Assembly (NCBI RefSeq): GCF_004786035.1
Contig: NZ_CP035088.1
Span: 2,330,001 to 2,394,000, forward strand
Length of the DNA: 64,000 nucleotides
Direction of reading: 5' to 3'
DNA from: Pseudomonas viciae
GTDB lineage: Bacteria > Pseudomonadota > Gammaproteobacteria > Pseudomonadales > Pseudomonadaceae
Part shown: positions 35,388 through 45,042 of the stretch, piece after piece
Position numbering within the stretch: position 1 is the first letter of the stretch
How the letters are laid out: every line of letters begins with the position of its first letter
Made by a program: the position numbers and the translations under genes
The notes under the pieces: generated by a model
Database searches by the model: none
The model's input: the letters and a program-made list of their open reading frames with translations, nothing else
Told to the model about the DNA's origin: nothing

Positions 35388-37786
35388 ACAGCTTTACGCG
35401 TACTGCCGAGCCTCACGCCGTCCCTCAATCGGACACCTTCGATACTTCTTCCGGCACCCTGGTTGAACGGCTTTTGTTCAATCACCGCCGCGTCATTTTG
35501 GGCATCTGTGTCTTGCTTAGCGTGGTGTTCGGCTACCAGGCGCTGAGTTTGAAGCTCAATGCCGCCTTCGAAAAAATGATCCCGACGGATCACCCTTATG
35601 TGCAGAACTACCTGAAGAATCGCGGCCAGTTGGGGGAGGGCGGCAATACCTTGCGGATTGCGATCGAGGCCAGGCAGGGCAGCATTTTTGATGCTGCCTA
35701 TCTTGAGACGGTCAAGAAAATCAACGACGAGGTCTTTTTGCTCCCTGGTGTCGACCGGTCGTACATGAAGTCCCTGTGGACCCCGGCGACCCGCTGGATC
35801 GGCGTGACGGAGGAGGGTTTCGACGGCGGCCCGGTCATCCCGGACAACTACGATGGCTCTGCCGGCAGCCTGGAGCAGGTTCGACAGAACGTCGAACGGT
35901 CGGGCGAAGTCGGCCGGCTCGTGGCCTCTAACTTCAAGTCCAGCATCGTGCTTTTGCCGCTTCAGGACATCACCTCGGACGACGGCAAACCGCTGGACTA
36001 CAACGCGCTCTCAAGCCAGCTGGAGACGATTCGCGCGAAGTACGAAACCGACAACATCAAAATCCACATCACCGGTTTCGCCAAGGTGGTGGGCGATCTG
36101 ATTGACGGCATGCGGCAGATGCAGTTGTTCTTCGCCGCGACGCTGGTGATCTGCGGCATCGTACTGTTCTGGTACACCCGCTGCGTGCGCAGCACGTTAT
36201 TGGTATTGCTGTGCTCGATCATCGCCGTGGTCTGGTTGCTGGGATTGCTGCCCACCCTGGGGTTTGATCTCGACCCGTATTCGATCCTCGTCCCGTTCCT
36301 AGTGTTCGCCATCGGGCTGAGTCATGGCGCCCAGAAGATGAACGGGATCATGCAGGACATCGGTCGCGGTGCGGACAAACTGGTGGCGGCACGCTTCACT
36401 TTTCGCCGGCTGTTTTTGACCGGGCTGATGGCGCTGGTGGCCGACGCCGTGGGTTTCGCGGTGTTGATGATCATCAAGATTCCGGTGATTCAGGATCTCG
36501 CCGTCGCCGCGACAATCGGCGTTCTGACATTGATTTTCACCAACCTGATTCTGTTGCCGATTCTGTTGTCGTACACCGGTGTCAGCAAAGCGGCGGCTCA
36601 GCGTGAAGCGGCTAACGACAAGTTCTCACAGCTGGACGCGCTTCACGCTCGGCACCCATTCTGGGCATTTCTGGATCGATTCACCGAGCGTAAATGGGCG
36701 AGCGGTGCCATCCTTATCGCCGTGATCCTTGGGGTGGCCGGTTTTGCCGTCAGTCTGCACGTGAAGATCGGTGACTTGAATCCCGGGGCGCCGGAACTGC
36801 GTCCGGAGTCGCGCTACAACAGCGACAACCGCTTCATGGTCAGCAACTTTTCCGCCAGCAGTGACAAGTACGTGGTGATGGTGAAAACACCGCAGTACTT
36901 CTGCGCCAACTATCAGACATTGGTGTCGGTCGATGCGCTGGAGGCGCAGCTTCAACAGTTGCCGGGGGTTGTTTCAACCACGTCGTTGGCGGCGCTGAGC
37001 AAGCAGGCCGCAGCGGGCATGAATGAAGGCAGTATGACCTGGTATGAGATACCCCGTAATCAGGGGCTGTTGAACGCGATCATCACCCGCGCACCGCGAG
37101 AACTGTTCAACCAGAACTGCGACCTGCTGACGGTGTATGTCTACCTCAAGGACCACAAGGCCGACACGCTCACCAGTGTGGTGCAGACCGTCGAGCAGTT
37201 CGCGGCGACCCATAACAGCGACCAGATCCAGTTCCTCAATGCGGCGGGCAATGCCGGGATCGAAGCGGCCACCAATATCGTGGTGAAGCGTTCGAACGTG
37301 CAGATGCTCTTCATGGTATATGCAGCCGTTATCGCTCTGTGCTTTATCACCTTCAGATCTTGGCGAGCTGTCGTATGCACGGTATTGCCGCTGATGCTGA
37401 CGTCTATTTTGTGCGAAGCCTTGATGGTAGGGCTGAACATCGGCGTCAAGGTCGCGACGCTGCCCGTGATTGCGCTGGGGGTAGGCATCGGGGTGGATTA
37501 CGCGCTGTACATCCTTAGCGTAACCCTGACCAACCTGCGTAATGGCTCAAGCCTGTCCGATGCTTACTACCTAGCCCTGCTCTCGACGGGAAAAGTGGTG
37601 GTGATGACGGGGATTACCTTGGGTATTGCCGTACTGACCTGGGTATTGTCTCCCATCAAGTTCCAAGCAGATATGGGCATCCTGCTCGGCTTCATGTTCA
37701 TCTGGAACATGGTGGGTGCATTGATACTGGTGCCGGCGCTCGCTCATTTCCTCCTCAAGCCAAAACCGCAGATTGTGAGCATTTAA
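35384..37786 (+). CDS. RND-superfamily MMPL-type transporter
   Basis: Inner-membrane transporter of 800 residues with the duplicated RND/MMPL plan: one helix near residue 40, a periplasmic domain about 60-235, five helices to about 400 (FFAATLVICGIVLFWYTRCV, FLVFAIGLSHGAQKMNGIMQ), a seventh helix (SGAILIAVILGVAGFAVSL), a second periplasmic domain and five terminal helices (VALGVGIGVDYALYILSVTL motif). Lipids, sterols and hydrophobic metabolites are typical cargo. Within this operon it likely moves a hydrophobic substrate or a detergent-like intermediate. Direction of transport is unknown. Confidence 0.92.
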   Translation: MNSFTRTAEPHAVPQSDTFDTSSGTLVERLLFNHRRVILGICVLLSVVFGYQALSLKLNAAFEKMIPTDHPYVQNYLKNRGQLGEGGNTLRIAIEARQGSIFDAAYLETVKKINDEVFLLPGVDRSYMKSLWTPATRWIGVTEEGFDGGPVIPDNYDGSAGSLEQVRQNVERSGEVGRLVASNFKSSIVLLPLQDITSDDGKPLDYNALSSQLETIRAKYETDNIKIHITGFAKVVGDLIDGMRQMQLFFAATLVICGIVLFWYTRCVRSTLLVLLCSIIAVVWLLGLLPTLGFDLDPYSILVPFLVFAIGLSHGAQKMNGIMQDIGRGADKLVAARFTFRRLFLTGLMALVADAVGFAVLMIIKIPVIQDLAVAATIGVLTLIFTNLILLPILLSYTGVSKAAAQREAANDKFSQLDALHARHPFWAFLDRFTERKWASGAILIAVILGVAGFAVSLHVKIGDLNPGAPELRPESRYNSDNRFMVSNFSASSDKYVVMVKTPQYFCANYQTLVSVDALEAQLQQLPGVVSTTSLAALSKQAAAGMNEGSMTWYEIPRNQGLLNAIITRAPRELFNQNCDLLTVYVYLKDHKADTLTSVVQTVEQFAATHNSDQIQFLNAAGNAGIEAATNIVVKRSNVQMLFMVYAAVIALCFITFRSWRAVVCTVLPLMLTSILCEALMVGLNIGVKVATLPVIALGVGIGVDYALYILSVTLTNLRNGSSLSDAYYLALLSTGKVVVMTGITLGIAVLTWVLSPIKFQADMGILLGFMFIWNMVGALILVPALAHFLLKPKPQIVSI

Positions 37787-38368
37787 ATGACGGCAACGAT
37801 AAATATCCTCGGCCTGTCAGGCAGCCTGCGTCAGCATTCGGCCCATACTGCGATCCTCAATACAGTGGCTGAGCAATTGTCCGGGCAGGTTCGATTGACG
37901 CTCCATGGATTGGAAAGAATCCCGCCGTACAACGAAGATAACGACGGCGTCCATGCCCCGCAGGCCGTGAGTGACCTGCGTGCAGCTGTGGCGGCGGCCG
38001 ATGGGGTATTGATCGGCTCGCCGGAATACAACCACGGAATGTCTGGCGTATTGAAAAATGCGCTGGACTGGTTGTCCCGCCCCCATGGTAAGTCGGCCCT
38101 GACTGGGCGCCCAGTGCTGGGTTTCACGGCTTCGCCTGCGTTTACCGGAGGGGTTCGAGCTCATCAACAACTCAACGAAACTCTCTGGGCCGTCAAGGCT
38201 GCCTTGGTGGTTTATCCGCAGATCGTCATTGGCGACGTACACAGCAAAATAGAACACGGACGGTTGGCGGACGGAGCCGCCCAGACTTTTCTGCTGGATG
38301 GTATAGGCGCGTTGATTGAGCTGATCAACAAGCAAGAAAAAGTCGACTCGAATAGTCCGAGGCGCTGA
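37787..38368 (+). CDS. NAD(P)H-dependent FMN reductase
   Basis: 193-residue flavodoxin-like reductase. FMN-binding loop GLSGSLRQHSAHTAI at residues 9-23 and the diagnostic SPEYNHGMSGVLKNALDWLS near residue 83. Its ATG directly follows the MMPL stop with no spacer, so translation is coupled. It may supply reduced flavin or reduce a quinone produced from the hydroxylated aromatic; the MhpA-like hydroxylase binds its own FAD and would not need it. Confidence 0.9.
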   Translation: MTATINILGLSGSLRQHSAHTAILNTVAEQLSGQVRLTLHGLERIPPYNEDNDGVHAPQAVSDLRAAVAAADGVLIGSPEYNHGMSGVLKNALDWLSRPHGKSALTGRPVLGFTASPAFTGGVRAHQQLNETLWAVKAALVVYPQIVIGDVHSKIEHGRLADGAAQTFLLDGIGALIELINKQEKVDSNSPRR

Positions 38369-39190
38369 ATGGTTAGATTCGCTGCCAATTTATCGTTGCT
38401 CTTCACTGAATTCTCCTTCGAAGATCGATTTGATGCGGCGCGCGACGCGGGTTTTGGGGCCGTTGAGTTCAGCTTTCCGCAAGGCATATCAGCCGTCGCC
38501 GTCGCAAAACATCTGCATCGCACCGGCCTTCAGCAGGTTTTAGCAACCGCGCCATTGCGATCCGGCAGCAAAGGGTTGGCTGCTGTAGCCAGTCGAACAG
38601 GCGAGTTTAGGGATGATTTCCTGCGGGGACTGGAGTATGCCGTAGCGGGCAACAGTCCGCTTCTGCACGTATTGAGCGGTGTTGTCGATAGTGCTAGCTA
38701 TGAGGTGGGATGCAGTGGATTTGAAGAGAACATGAGCTGGGCTATTGAAGAGGCAGGACAGTACAGGGTTAAGCTGGTTATCGAAGCGATCAATCAAATT
38801 TCGGTACCCAGTTATTTTATTCGCTCTTTGAGTGACGCCATTCGATGGACGGAACGATTGGACGGGCTAGGATTGGTCCTTGACATTTATCACGCGTCTA
38901 TGGAGCAGCTCGATCCAGTCTGTTGCACCACGCGCTACCTTGCCCAGACTGATCATATTCAAATTGCTGGATTTCCAGGTCGAAATGAGCCGGATGTAGG
39001 GAGTCTCAAGACACGAGGAATCCTAGATTTACTCAGCACACATTCATATCAGGGCTGGGTTGGTTGTGAGTATAAGCCCATTGCCAGAACCCTCGACGGC
39101 CTAGGATGGCTTAATTGTTATCGAGATCATCAGGTACAGGTAAGTAAGCAGGATGACTCGAGGGCGCATCGGATAATCAATTCCCCATGA
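38369..39190 (+). CDS. TIM-barrel isomerase, hydroxypyruvate isomerase (Hyi)-like
   Basis: 273 residues of the AP-endonuclease-2/xylose-isomerase-like superfamily. Similarity to Hyi is clear at FAANLSLLFTEFSFEDRFDA and GAVEFSFPQG, VIEAINQISVPSYFIRS (metal Glu), LGLVLDIYHASMEQ (Asp/His) and HIQIAGFPGRNEPDVG. The last 30 residues (VQVSKQDDSRAHRIINSP) are unlike the family and may be a replaced end. Starts immediately after the FMN reductase stop. Codon use is slightly more AT-rich than the genes before it. Whether it isomerises a three-carbon product is unknown. Confidence 0.8.
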   Translation: MVRFAANLSLLFTEFSFEDRFDAARDAGFGAVEFSFPQGISAVAVAKHLHRTGLQQVLATAPLRSGSKGLAAVASRTGEFRDDFLRGLEYAVAGNSPLLHVLSGVVDSASYEVGCSGFEENMSWAIEEAGQYRVKLVIEAINQISVPSYFIRSLSDAIRWTERLDGLGLVLDIYHASMEQLDPVCCTTRYLAQTDHIQIAGFPGRNEPDVGSLKTRGILDLLSTHSYQGWVGCEYKPIARTLDGLGWLNCYRDHQVQVSKQDDSRAHRIINSP

Positions 39191-39395
39191 TAGGTCTGCG
39201 CCCCACCGGATTGTGTTCCATCTAGCAACACATCCAAACCAACGAGCCGTTGCAGGGCGCGACCTTGAGGTAACAGGGTTGGCGAAATCGGTCGTTTTGA
39301 ATCACACAATTTGTTCGAGCGTTAATACTCGACGCTCTATTCAATTCAGACATTGGGCGCCAGCCCGGGCTTTTTGCGCATCCTGCTCAGCATGT

Positions 39396-40901
39396 CTAGT
39401 TTTTACTTTTTTTTGCTACTAGATAGGCCTCGGCCATCTTTTTGACGGCGGGTTCGATATCAGTCGTCCTGACTCCTCCATACCCCAGGACATAACCTTT
39501 CATTGAGTGCGGCAGTTGGTGATAGAGGCTTATGTCGCGCAGATATACGCCTCTCGTTCTGGCTTCTGCTGTCATTCTGGCAAGGTCGATGTTGGAGGTG
39601 AACTGTATGGTCAGGTGCAGTCCGGTGTTACCGGTTGAAACTGTTATGGTGTCACCAAAGTGTTCGTTCAACGCACGTTTCAGTTCGCGCTGACGCTCAG
39701 CGTAAATGCCCCGCATTCTTCTGATATGGGTCGCGAAATAACCCTCGCCGATGAAGTCGGCCATGGCGGCCTGAAGTCCAAGCTGGCCTGGTCGGTACAA
39801 CTGAGTCAGGCCACTGGCGAAGGCGTCGGCGAGTGCTTCGGGCACCACCAGATAGCTCATTCGCAATCCTGGGTACATCACCTTGCTAAAGGTGCCCAGA
39901 TAGATGACCCGCTCATGTTCATCCAGTCCTTGCAGAGAGGGCAGGGGACTGGAGTCATAACGGAACTCGCTGTCGTAGTCGTCTTCAATAATCCAGAAGT
40001 TGTGTTCCCTGGCCAACTCAATTAACAGTCGCCGCCGATGCAAGCCCATCGAGCCCCCCATCGGGTATTGGTGCGACGGTGTCGTGAAGAGTAATTTTGG
40101 CAGGTCTTCAGGCTTGGTTTTCTGAAAAGGAAAGAGCTGAGCAGCGACACCATCCTCATCGATCGGAACAGGCACTACTCTCAGACTTGCCGCTTTCCAA
40201 ATAAGTGCCGTGCTCCAGTTGCAGGGCTCCTCGATCAGTGCGACGTCGCCCGTGTCGGCCAGCATATGCGCGCACAAGTCCAGGGACTGATTCGTTCCCA
40301 TCGTGATCAGGATCTGGTGCGGGCTGCATTTTACTGAGCGCGATATCTGCAAGTACTCCGCCAGGGCCTGACGCAGAGGCAGATAACCACCGTCGCTGCT
40401 GTAGCCGGTCAGCGCCGAGAAGGGCTTCTTGGCGTATCGATTCTGCATGCGTTGCCAGATATGGAAGGGGAAGTTGGTGGTATCGGCAACACCCGGGACG
40501 AATGCCCCTTCATGCTCTGTCGCCCCGTGAGTCCCACCCACCAGTTCGACCGCCCGGCGTGACAGTCCTGGTCTATCCTCAGACGCTGAAAGCTCCGTTG
40601 CCATCTGTATCCGGCTGACGGCAGGGTGAATATTGGCCACGAAACTGCCGCTGCCATGAGTGCTGACAATGTATCCCTCGGCGCCCAGTTTGTCGTAGGC
40701 CAAGGTGACGGTCATACGTGAGACCTTCAATTCTTTGGCCAGCGCGCGAGTTGCAGGCAGGCGATGACCTGGGGCCAGCCGCGCGTCAAGGATCGCTTGC
40801 TGCACCACTTTGTAGATTTGCCGTTGCAGCGATATTCCGCTGCTTTCCTTTAGCGTGGCGAGAATCAGGTCAGACAGTAGATTGGGGTCAAAAGTGGACA
40901 T
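39396..40901 (-). CDS. MocR-family transcriptional regulator (GntR HTH fused to aminotransferase domain)
   Basis: 501 residues. N-terminal GntR winged helix at 20-90 (LPATRALAKELKVSRMTVTL, AYDKLGAEGYIVSTHGSGSF), then a fold-type I aminotransferase-like domain with the PLP lysine in YLGTFSKVMYPGLRMSY and IIEDDYDSEFRYD. MocR proteins use PLP to sense amino compounds or PLP itself and usually regulate a divergent gene. Here the divergent gene encodes an aldehyde dehydrogenase opening an amino-compound catabolic block, which suggests sensing of the amine substrate. Confidence 0.92.
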   Translation of the reverse strand: MSTFDPNLLSDLILATLKESSGISLQRQIYKVVQQAILDARLAPGHRLPATRALAKELKVSRMTVTLAYDKLGAEGYIVSTHGSGSFVANIHPAVSRIQMATELSASEDRPGLSRRAVELVGGTHGATEHEGAFVPGVADTTNFPFHIWQRMQNRYAKKPFSALTGYSSDGGYLPLRQALAEYLQISRSVKCSPHQILITMGTNQSLDLCAHMLADTGDVALIEEPCNWSTALIWKAASLRVVPVPIDEDGVAAQLFPFQKTKPEDLPKLLFTTPSHQYPMGGSMGLHRRRLLIELAREHNFWIIEDDYDSEFRYDSSPLPSLQGLDEHERVIYLGTFSKVMYPGLRMSYLVVPEALADAFASGLTQLYRPGQLGLQAAMADFIGEGYFATHIRRMRGIYAERQRELKRALNEHFGDTITVSTGNTGLHLTIQFTSNIDLARMTAEARTRGVYLRDISLYHQLPHSMKGYVLGYGGVRTTDIEPAVKKMAEAYLVAKKSKN

Positions 40902-40917
40902 AACAACTAGTTCCGAT

Positions 40918-40938
40918 TGGACATAGGGGCTCAGTCCA
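40918..40938. promoter_or_regulatory. Possible MocR binding site
   Basis: Inverted repeat TGGAC-N11-GTCCA in the 131-base region between the divergent MocR and aldehyde dehydrogenase genes, 17 bases from the MocR start codon. Sequence only; weak evidence. Confidence 0.35.
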
Positions 40939-41032
40939 TATTGTCATAGTTTGTCTGTAACGAGGAGCGCAGCCGGGTCGTGACGTGCTGGTTGCCCTGC
41001 CACAGTTTTTACAGACGAGCGTGAGAGTAACT

Positions 41033-42478
41033 ATGAGCACTACACAAGAGTTCGTGATTGATCTGTTGATCGACGGCAAGCTGGTTCGCGGCGAAGGCCA
41101 CGCGGAAACGCTGGTGAACCCGGCCACCGGTCGAGTGCTGGGAGAAGTGCCGGAAGCCAGCCTCGAACAGATTGATCAAGCGGTGGCAGCCGCTCGCAAG
41201 GCGTTCCCGGCCTGGTCGCAGTTGCCCCCAGGAAAACGCTCGGCGCTGCTGCTGAAAATTGCCGATCGAATCGAACAGGAAGGCGCCGCTTTTGCCCAAA
41301 TCGAATCGTTGAACGTGGGCAAGCCCTACGAGCGCATGCTTGAGGATGAGATCCCGGGCGTGGTCGACAACATTCGCTTTTTTGCTGGCGCGGCGCGTTG
41401 CCTGACCGGGCTGGCGGCCGGCGAGTACGCAGCCAACCATACGAGCATCATTCGTCGTGACCCGGTTGGGGTGGTCGGGGCCATTGCTCCCTGGAACTTC
41501 CCGCTGGCCATGGCCACCTGGAAGATTTTCGCGCCGATTGCCGTGGGTAATACCGTGGTGATGAAACCGTCGGAAAACACCCCGCTCACCGCATTGAAAC
41601 TGGGCAGTATCCTTGCCGAGATGCTGCCACCTGGTGTGGTCAATATCGTCACCGGACGCGGGCACACGGTCGGTCAGGCCCTGGGTGAACATCCGGACAT
41701 CAACATGATGTCCATCACTGGTGATGTCACCACTGGCCAGAAAGTCCTGCAAGCGGCAACTGGCAATCTCAAACGTACCCACCTCGAGCTGGGCGGCAAG
41801 GCGCCGGTGATCGTGATGGCCGACGCGGACCTGGAGGCGGTGGTTTCCACCGTACGCTCGGCTGGCTTCTACAATGCCGGTCAGGATTGCTGCGCCGCTT
41901 GCCGAATCTACGTGCATGAAAGCGTCCACGACACCCTAGTCGCGGCCCTCAAGGAGGCTGTGTGCTCAATCAAGCTCGGGCCCACCGACCAGGCCGGTAC
42001 AGAGCTCGGTCCGCTGATCAGCGCCCGACAGCGTGAACGCGTTGCAGGTTTTGTCGACCGTGCGAAGGATCAGCCGCATATCCAGGTCATCACGGGTGGC
42101 AAGCATGTGGCGGGTAATGGTTTCTACTACGAGCCGACCCTCGTCGTCGGAGCCTTGCAAACCGACGAAATCGTCCAGCGTGAAGTGTTCGGCCCTGTGG
42201 TTTCAGTGACCTCCTTCCAGGACGTCGATCAGGTCATCGGTTGGGCAAATGACAGCCGCTATGGCTTGGCTTCGTCAGTCTGGACCCGTGATGCCAAGAC
42301 TGCTGCCAAGGTCAGTGCGCGTCTGCAATACGGCACCACCTGGGTCAATCAACACTTCACCCTCCTGAGCGAAATGCCTCATGGCGGCATGAAGATGTCC
42401 GGTTATGGCAAGGATCAGTCGATCTACTGCCTGGAAGACTACACGGTCGTTCGTCACGTCATGATGAACTTCGAATGA
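41033..42478 (+). CDS. NAD(P)-dependent aldehyde dehydrogenase (aminoaldehyde type)
   Basis: 481 residues. All catalytic elements are present: [13 protein letters not shown] (cofactor site), [11 protein letters not shown] (catalytic Glu), [16 protein letters not shown] (catalytic Cys) and [12 protein letters not shown]. Overall it resembles gamma-aminobutyraldehyde and related aminoaldehyde dehydrogenases. Start ATG at 41033. It is divergent from the MocR regulator and precedes the kinase and phospho-lyase genes, though a hairpin after its stop may lower read-through. It could oxidise the aldehyde released by the phospho-lyase. Confidence 0.9.
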   Translation: MSTTQEFVIDLLIDGKLVRGEGHAETLVNPATGRVLGEVPEASLEQIDQAVAAARKAFPAWSQLPPGKRSALLLKIADRIEQEGAAFAQIESLNVGKPYERMLEDEIPGVVDNIRFFAGAARCLTGLAAGEYAANHTSIIRRDPVGVVGAIAPWNFPLAMATWKIFAPIAVGNTVVMKPSENTPLTALKLGSILAEMLPPGVVNIVTGRGHTVGQALGEHPDINMMSITGDVTTGQKVLQAATGNLKRTHLELGGKAPVIVMADADLEAVVSTVRSAGFYNAGQDCCAACRIYVHESVHDTLVAALKEAVCSIKLGPTDQAGTELGPLISARQRERVAGFVDRAKDQPHIQVITGGKHVAGNGFYYEPTLVVGALQTDEIVQREVFGPVVSVTSFQDVDQVIGWANDSRYGLASSVWTRDAKTAAKVSARLQYGTTWVNQHFTLLSEMPHGGMKMSGYGKDQSIYCLEDYTVVRHVMMNFE

Positions 42479-42485
42479 TATGACG

Positions 42486-42503
42486 CCCCCGCTCCGGCGG
42501 GGG
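42486..42503 (+). terminator. GC-rich hairpin after the aldehyde dehydrogenase
   Basis: Stem CCCCCGC / GCGGGGG with loop TCCG, eight bases after the stop codon. There is no clear T tract, so it may be a partial terminator or an mRNA 3' stabiliser. Confidence 0.5.
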
Positions 42504-42623
42504 TACTCCCGATATTCGAGATTCGGGACTCTTGTGAACGCACTGTAGAGCAACCTGTTTATCAGGTTGCGGCTGGACCGTGCTTCGAAAACGGGTTCTG
42601 AATAGCATTAGGCAGTATATCCA

Positions 42624-43688
42624 ATGACTATTAACGGTCTTTCGCTATCACTGAGCAATATGACGACCGCTGTCGAAGAGACGCCTTTGGCGGAAGTCGA
42701 AGCGCTTGTTCTGGGCCGGTATGGCATGAGTGTCCGATGCACGCGAATCAGTTGTGAGCGTGACGAGCTGTTCCATGTTTTTTCAGCTGACGGCTTGCAG
42801 TACATCCTGCGGATGTCGAACCCTGCAGATGATCACGCGACCATTGATATGCAGATTCAAGCACTGGCCTGGCTGGCCGAACGCGCACCGCATATTCCAG
42901 TTCCCCTATTGATTACGTCGCTCAACGGTGAAACGTCCTTTGCGGCGAAAGTGGGTGACAACCCGAGACGAATTATCTGGATGACTTCGTTTCTGGAAGG
43001 CTTGGCGTTGCCGAAAAGTGTCAGCTCGCAAGCCCAGTTGCGCAACATCGGCATCAGTCTGGCCGAGCTTGGGTTAGCGCTGCGTGGTTTCAATCACCCG
43101 GGTGCTGATCGAGTCCTGGCGTGGGACATTCAGCAAGCGGCGGCTTGCCGGGAGATGCTGCCATCAACGCAGCATACCGATGACAATAAACCCTGGTACC
43201 TGGTCCGGGCAGGCTTCGATTATTTCGACGAAGTCGTCTACCACCGACTTATAAAAATGCGCAGCCAAGTGGTTCATGCCGACTTTAATCCACACAACAT
43301 CCTGATGGATGAGGGGCGCCATGATGAAGTCTCGGGCATCCTCGATTTTGGCGACATGGTGGCGACCCAACTGATCAACGACATCGCCATTGCCGCCAGT
43401 TACCACACCGACGGCGACCACCCGTTGAGCAAGGTGGTCGAGATGCTTGGGGCCTATCACCGCGTGCTGCCGCTCCTGGTCGAGGAAGTGGACTTGCTTT
43501 ACGACCTGATTATCACGCGTCTGTGTACCGCGATTGCGATCACGGAGTTTCGGGCACGTCTATATCCCGCAAACCGTCATTACATCCTCAAGAACACAGG
43601 CGTTGCCTGGGATGGGCTCCAGCGATTGGCGCAAGTCAGTCGAGCGGATGCCCAGTCCATTCTTCGCAAAGCATGCAACCTGGAGTGA
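42624..43688 (+). CDS. APH-fold kinase, hydroxylysine-kinase/amino-alcohol-kinase-like
   Basis: 354 residues of the aminoglycoside phosphotransferase superfamily. Catalytic loop VVHADFNPHNILMDEG (Brenner-type HxDxxxxN) and GILDFGDM with the metal-binding Asp are intact. Similarity of layout is to hydroxylysine kinase (HYKK/AGPHD1) and bacterial amino-alcohol kinases, not to antibiotic-resistance enzymes. Its stop is four bases before the class III PLP enzyme, and kinases of this kind pair with phospho-lyases of that kind. It would phosphorylate the hydroxyl of an amino alcohol or hydroxy-amino acid. An internal ATG at 42660 is a possible start. Confidence 0.8.
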   Translation: MTINGLSLSLSNMTTAVEETPLAEVEALVLGRYGMSVRCTRISCERDELFHVFSADGLQYILRMSNPADDHATIDMQIQALAWLAERAPHIPVPLLITSLNGETSFAAKVGDNPRRIIWMTSFLEGLALPKSVSSQAQLRNIGISLAELGLALRGFNHPGADRVLAWDIQQAAACREMLPSTQHTDDNKPWYLVRAGFDYFDEVVYHRLIKMRSQVVHADFNPHNILMDEGRHDEVSGILDFGDMVATQLINDIAIAASYHTDGDHPLSKVVEMLGAYHRVLPLLVEEVDLLYDLIITRLCTAIAITEFRARLYPANRHYILKNTGVAWDGLQRLAQVSRADAQSILRKACNLE

Positions 43689-43692
43689 AATA

Positions 43693-45042
43693 ATGAATCG
43701 TCCATTGATGATCAACTCGTTCGATCCTGCTCAGGCTCATGGCCTGGACCCAGTGATCGAACAACTGCTCAAACGCCGCGCAAAAGTGCTGGGCCCGTCC
43801 TACAAGTTGTTTTATGAAAAGCCTGTGCACTTCGTCCGCGCTGAAGGCGTGTGGATGTACGACTCGCACAACACGCCGTACCTGGATGTGTACAACAACG
43901 TGCCTTCGGTAGGACATTGTCATCCTCATGTCGTGGAGGCGGTTTCCAAACAGATGGCACTGCTCAATACCCACACCCGCTATCTGTACGACACTGTACT
44001 GACCTACGCCGAAAAGCTGATCGCTACCTTCCCTGGGGAATTGGCGAACGTCATGTTTACTTGCACCGGTAGTGAGTCATCGGACCTTGCGGTACGAATC
44101 GCGCGTTGCCATACCGGTAATACTGGCATCATCGTGACTGAAAACGCCTACCACGGCATTACTGCCGCGATTGCCGAGATGTCCCCCTCTTTGGGTGAAG
44201 GCGTGGCGTTGGGCAGCATGGTGCGCCTGGTCCCGGCACCGGATGCCTATCGTGCGGGTGACAAGGACGTCGGCGACGCGTTCGCCGAGTCGGTTGAAGC
44301 GGCAATCGCGGACATGCTGCGTCACGGCATCCGTCCGGCGGCGCTGGTGACAGACACCATATTCTCCAGTGATGGCGTCTTCTCCGACCCGCGTGGTTTT
44401 CTGGTCAAGGCCGTCGAAGCGGTCCGCCGGGCTGGCGGGCTGTTCATCGCTGATGAGGTCCAGCCTGGTTTCGCGCGTACCGGCGATACGTTTTGGGGCT
44501 TCCAGCGTCACGGTGTCGTGCCAGACCTGGTGATCATGGGCAAGCCAATGGGCAACGGTCTTCCCATCGGCGGTGTGGTGGCGAAACCGGAACTGCTGAC
44601 CCGTTTTGCAACGACCGCGCGTTACTTCAATACCTTTGGCGGTAACCCGGTTTCCACCGCCGCGGCGATGGCGGTACTGGAGGTGATCGAAGCGGAAAGC
44701 CTGCAAAAGAATTCTCTGGTGGTCGGTGAGGTATTACGTGCCGGTCTGCGTGATCTGGCCAAGGAATATCCGGTGATCGGTGATGTTCGGGGTGCGGGTC
44801 TGTTCATCGGTGCCGAGTTCGTCAAGGACCCGCTTACCAAAGAACCGCACGAGGAACTGGCCATGCAAGTGGTCAACAAATTGCGCGACCATAATGTGTT
44901 GATCAGCGCTTCCAGTCCGTTGGGCAACGTTCTGAAGATACGCCCGCCGTTGCCATTTACCGCCGACAACGCCGCCTACTTCCTCGACATTCTGGCCGAC
45001 GTCATGGCCGATCTGAGCAAAACCACCGGTGTGAGGGGATGA
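43693..45042 (+). CDS. Class III PLP enzyme, probable amino-alcohol-phosphate phospho-lyase
   Basis: 449 residues, fold-type I, class III aminotransferase family. The PLP site reads LFIADEVQPGFARTGDTFWG and, with the Schiff-base Lys, LVIMGKPMGNGLPIGGV; the MGKPMGNG block is typical of the AGXT2/ETNPPL/PHYKPL branch, whose phospho-lyase members eliminate phosphate and ammonia from O-phosphoethanolamine or 5-phosphohydroxylysine. CTGSESSDLAVRIARCHTG binds the cofactor phosphate. Coupling to a kinase gene four bases upstream favours phospho-lyase over transamination. Product would be an aldehyde for the adjacent dehydrogenases. Confidence 0.82.
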   Translation: MNRPLMINSFDPAQAHGLDPVIEQLLKRRAKVLGPSYKLFYEKPVHFVRAEGVWMYDSHNTPYLDVYNNVPSVGHCHPHVVEAVSKQMALLNTHTRYLYDTVLTYAEKLIATFPGELANVMFTCTGSESSDLAVRIARCHTGNTGIIVTENAYHGITAAIAEMSPSLGEGVALGSMVRLVPAPDAYRAGDKDVGDAFAESVEAAIADMLRHGIRPAALVTDTIFSSDGVFSDPRGFLVKAVEAVRRAGGLFIADEVQPGFARTGDTFWGFQRHGVVPDLVIMGKPMGNGLPIGGVVAKPELLTRFATTARYFNTFGGNPVSTAAAMAVLEVIEAESLQKNSLVVGEVLRAGLRDLAKEYPVIGDVRGAGLFIGAEFVKDPLTKEPHEELAMQVVNKLRDHNVLISASSPLGNVLKIRPPLPFTADNAAYFLDILADVMADLSKTTGVRG

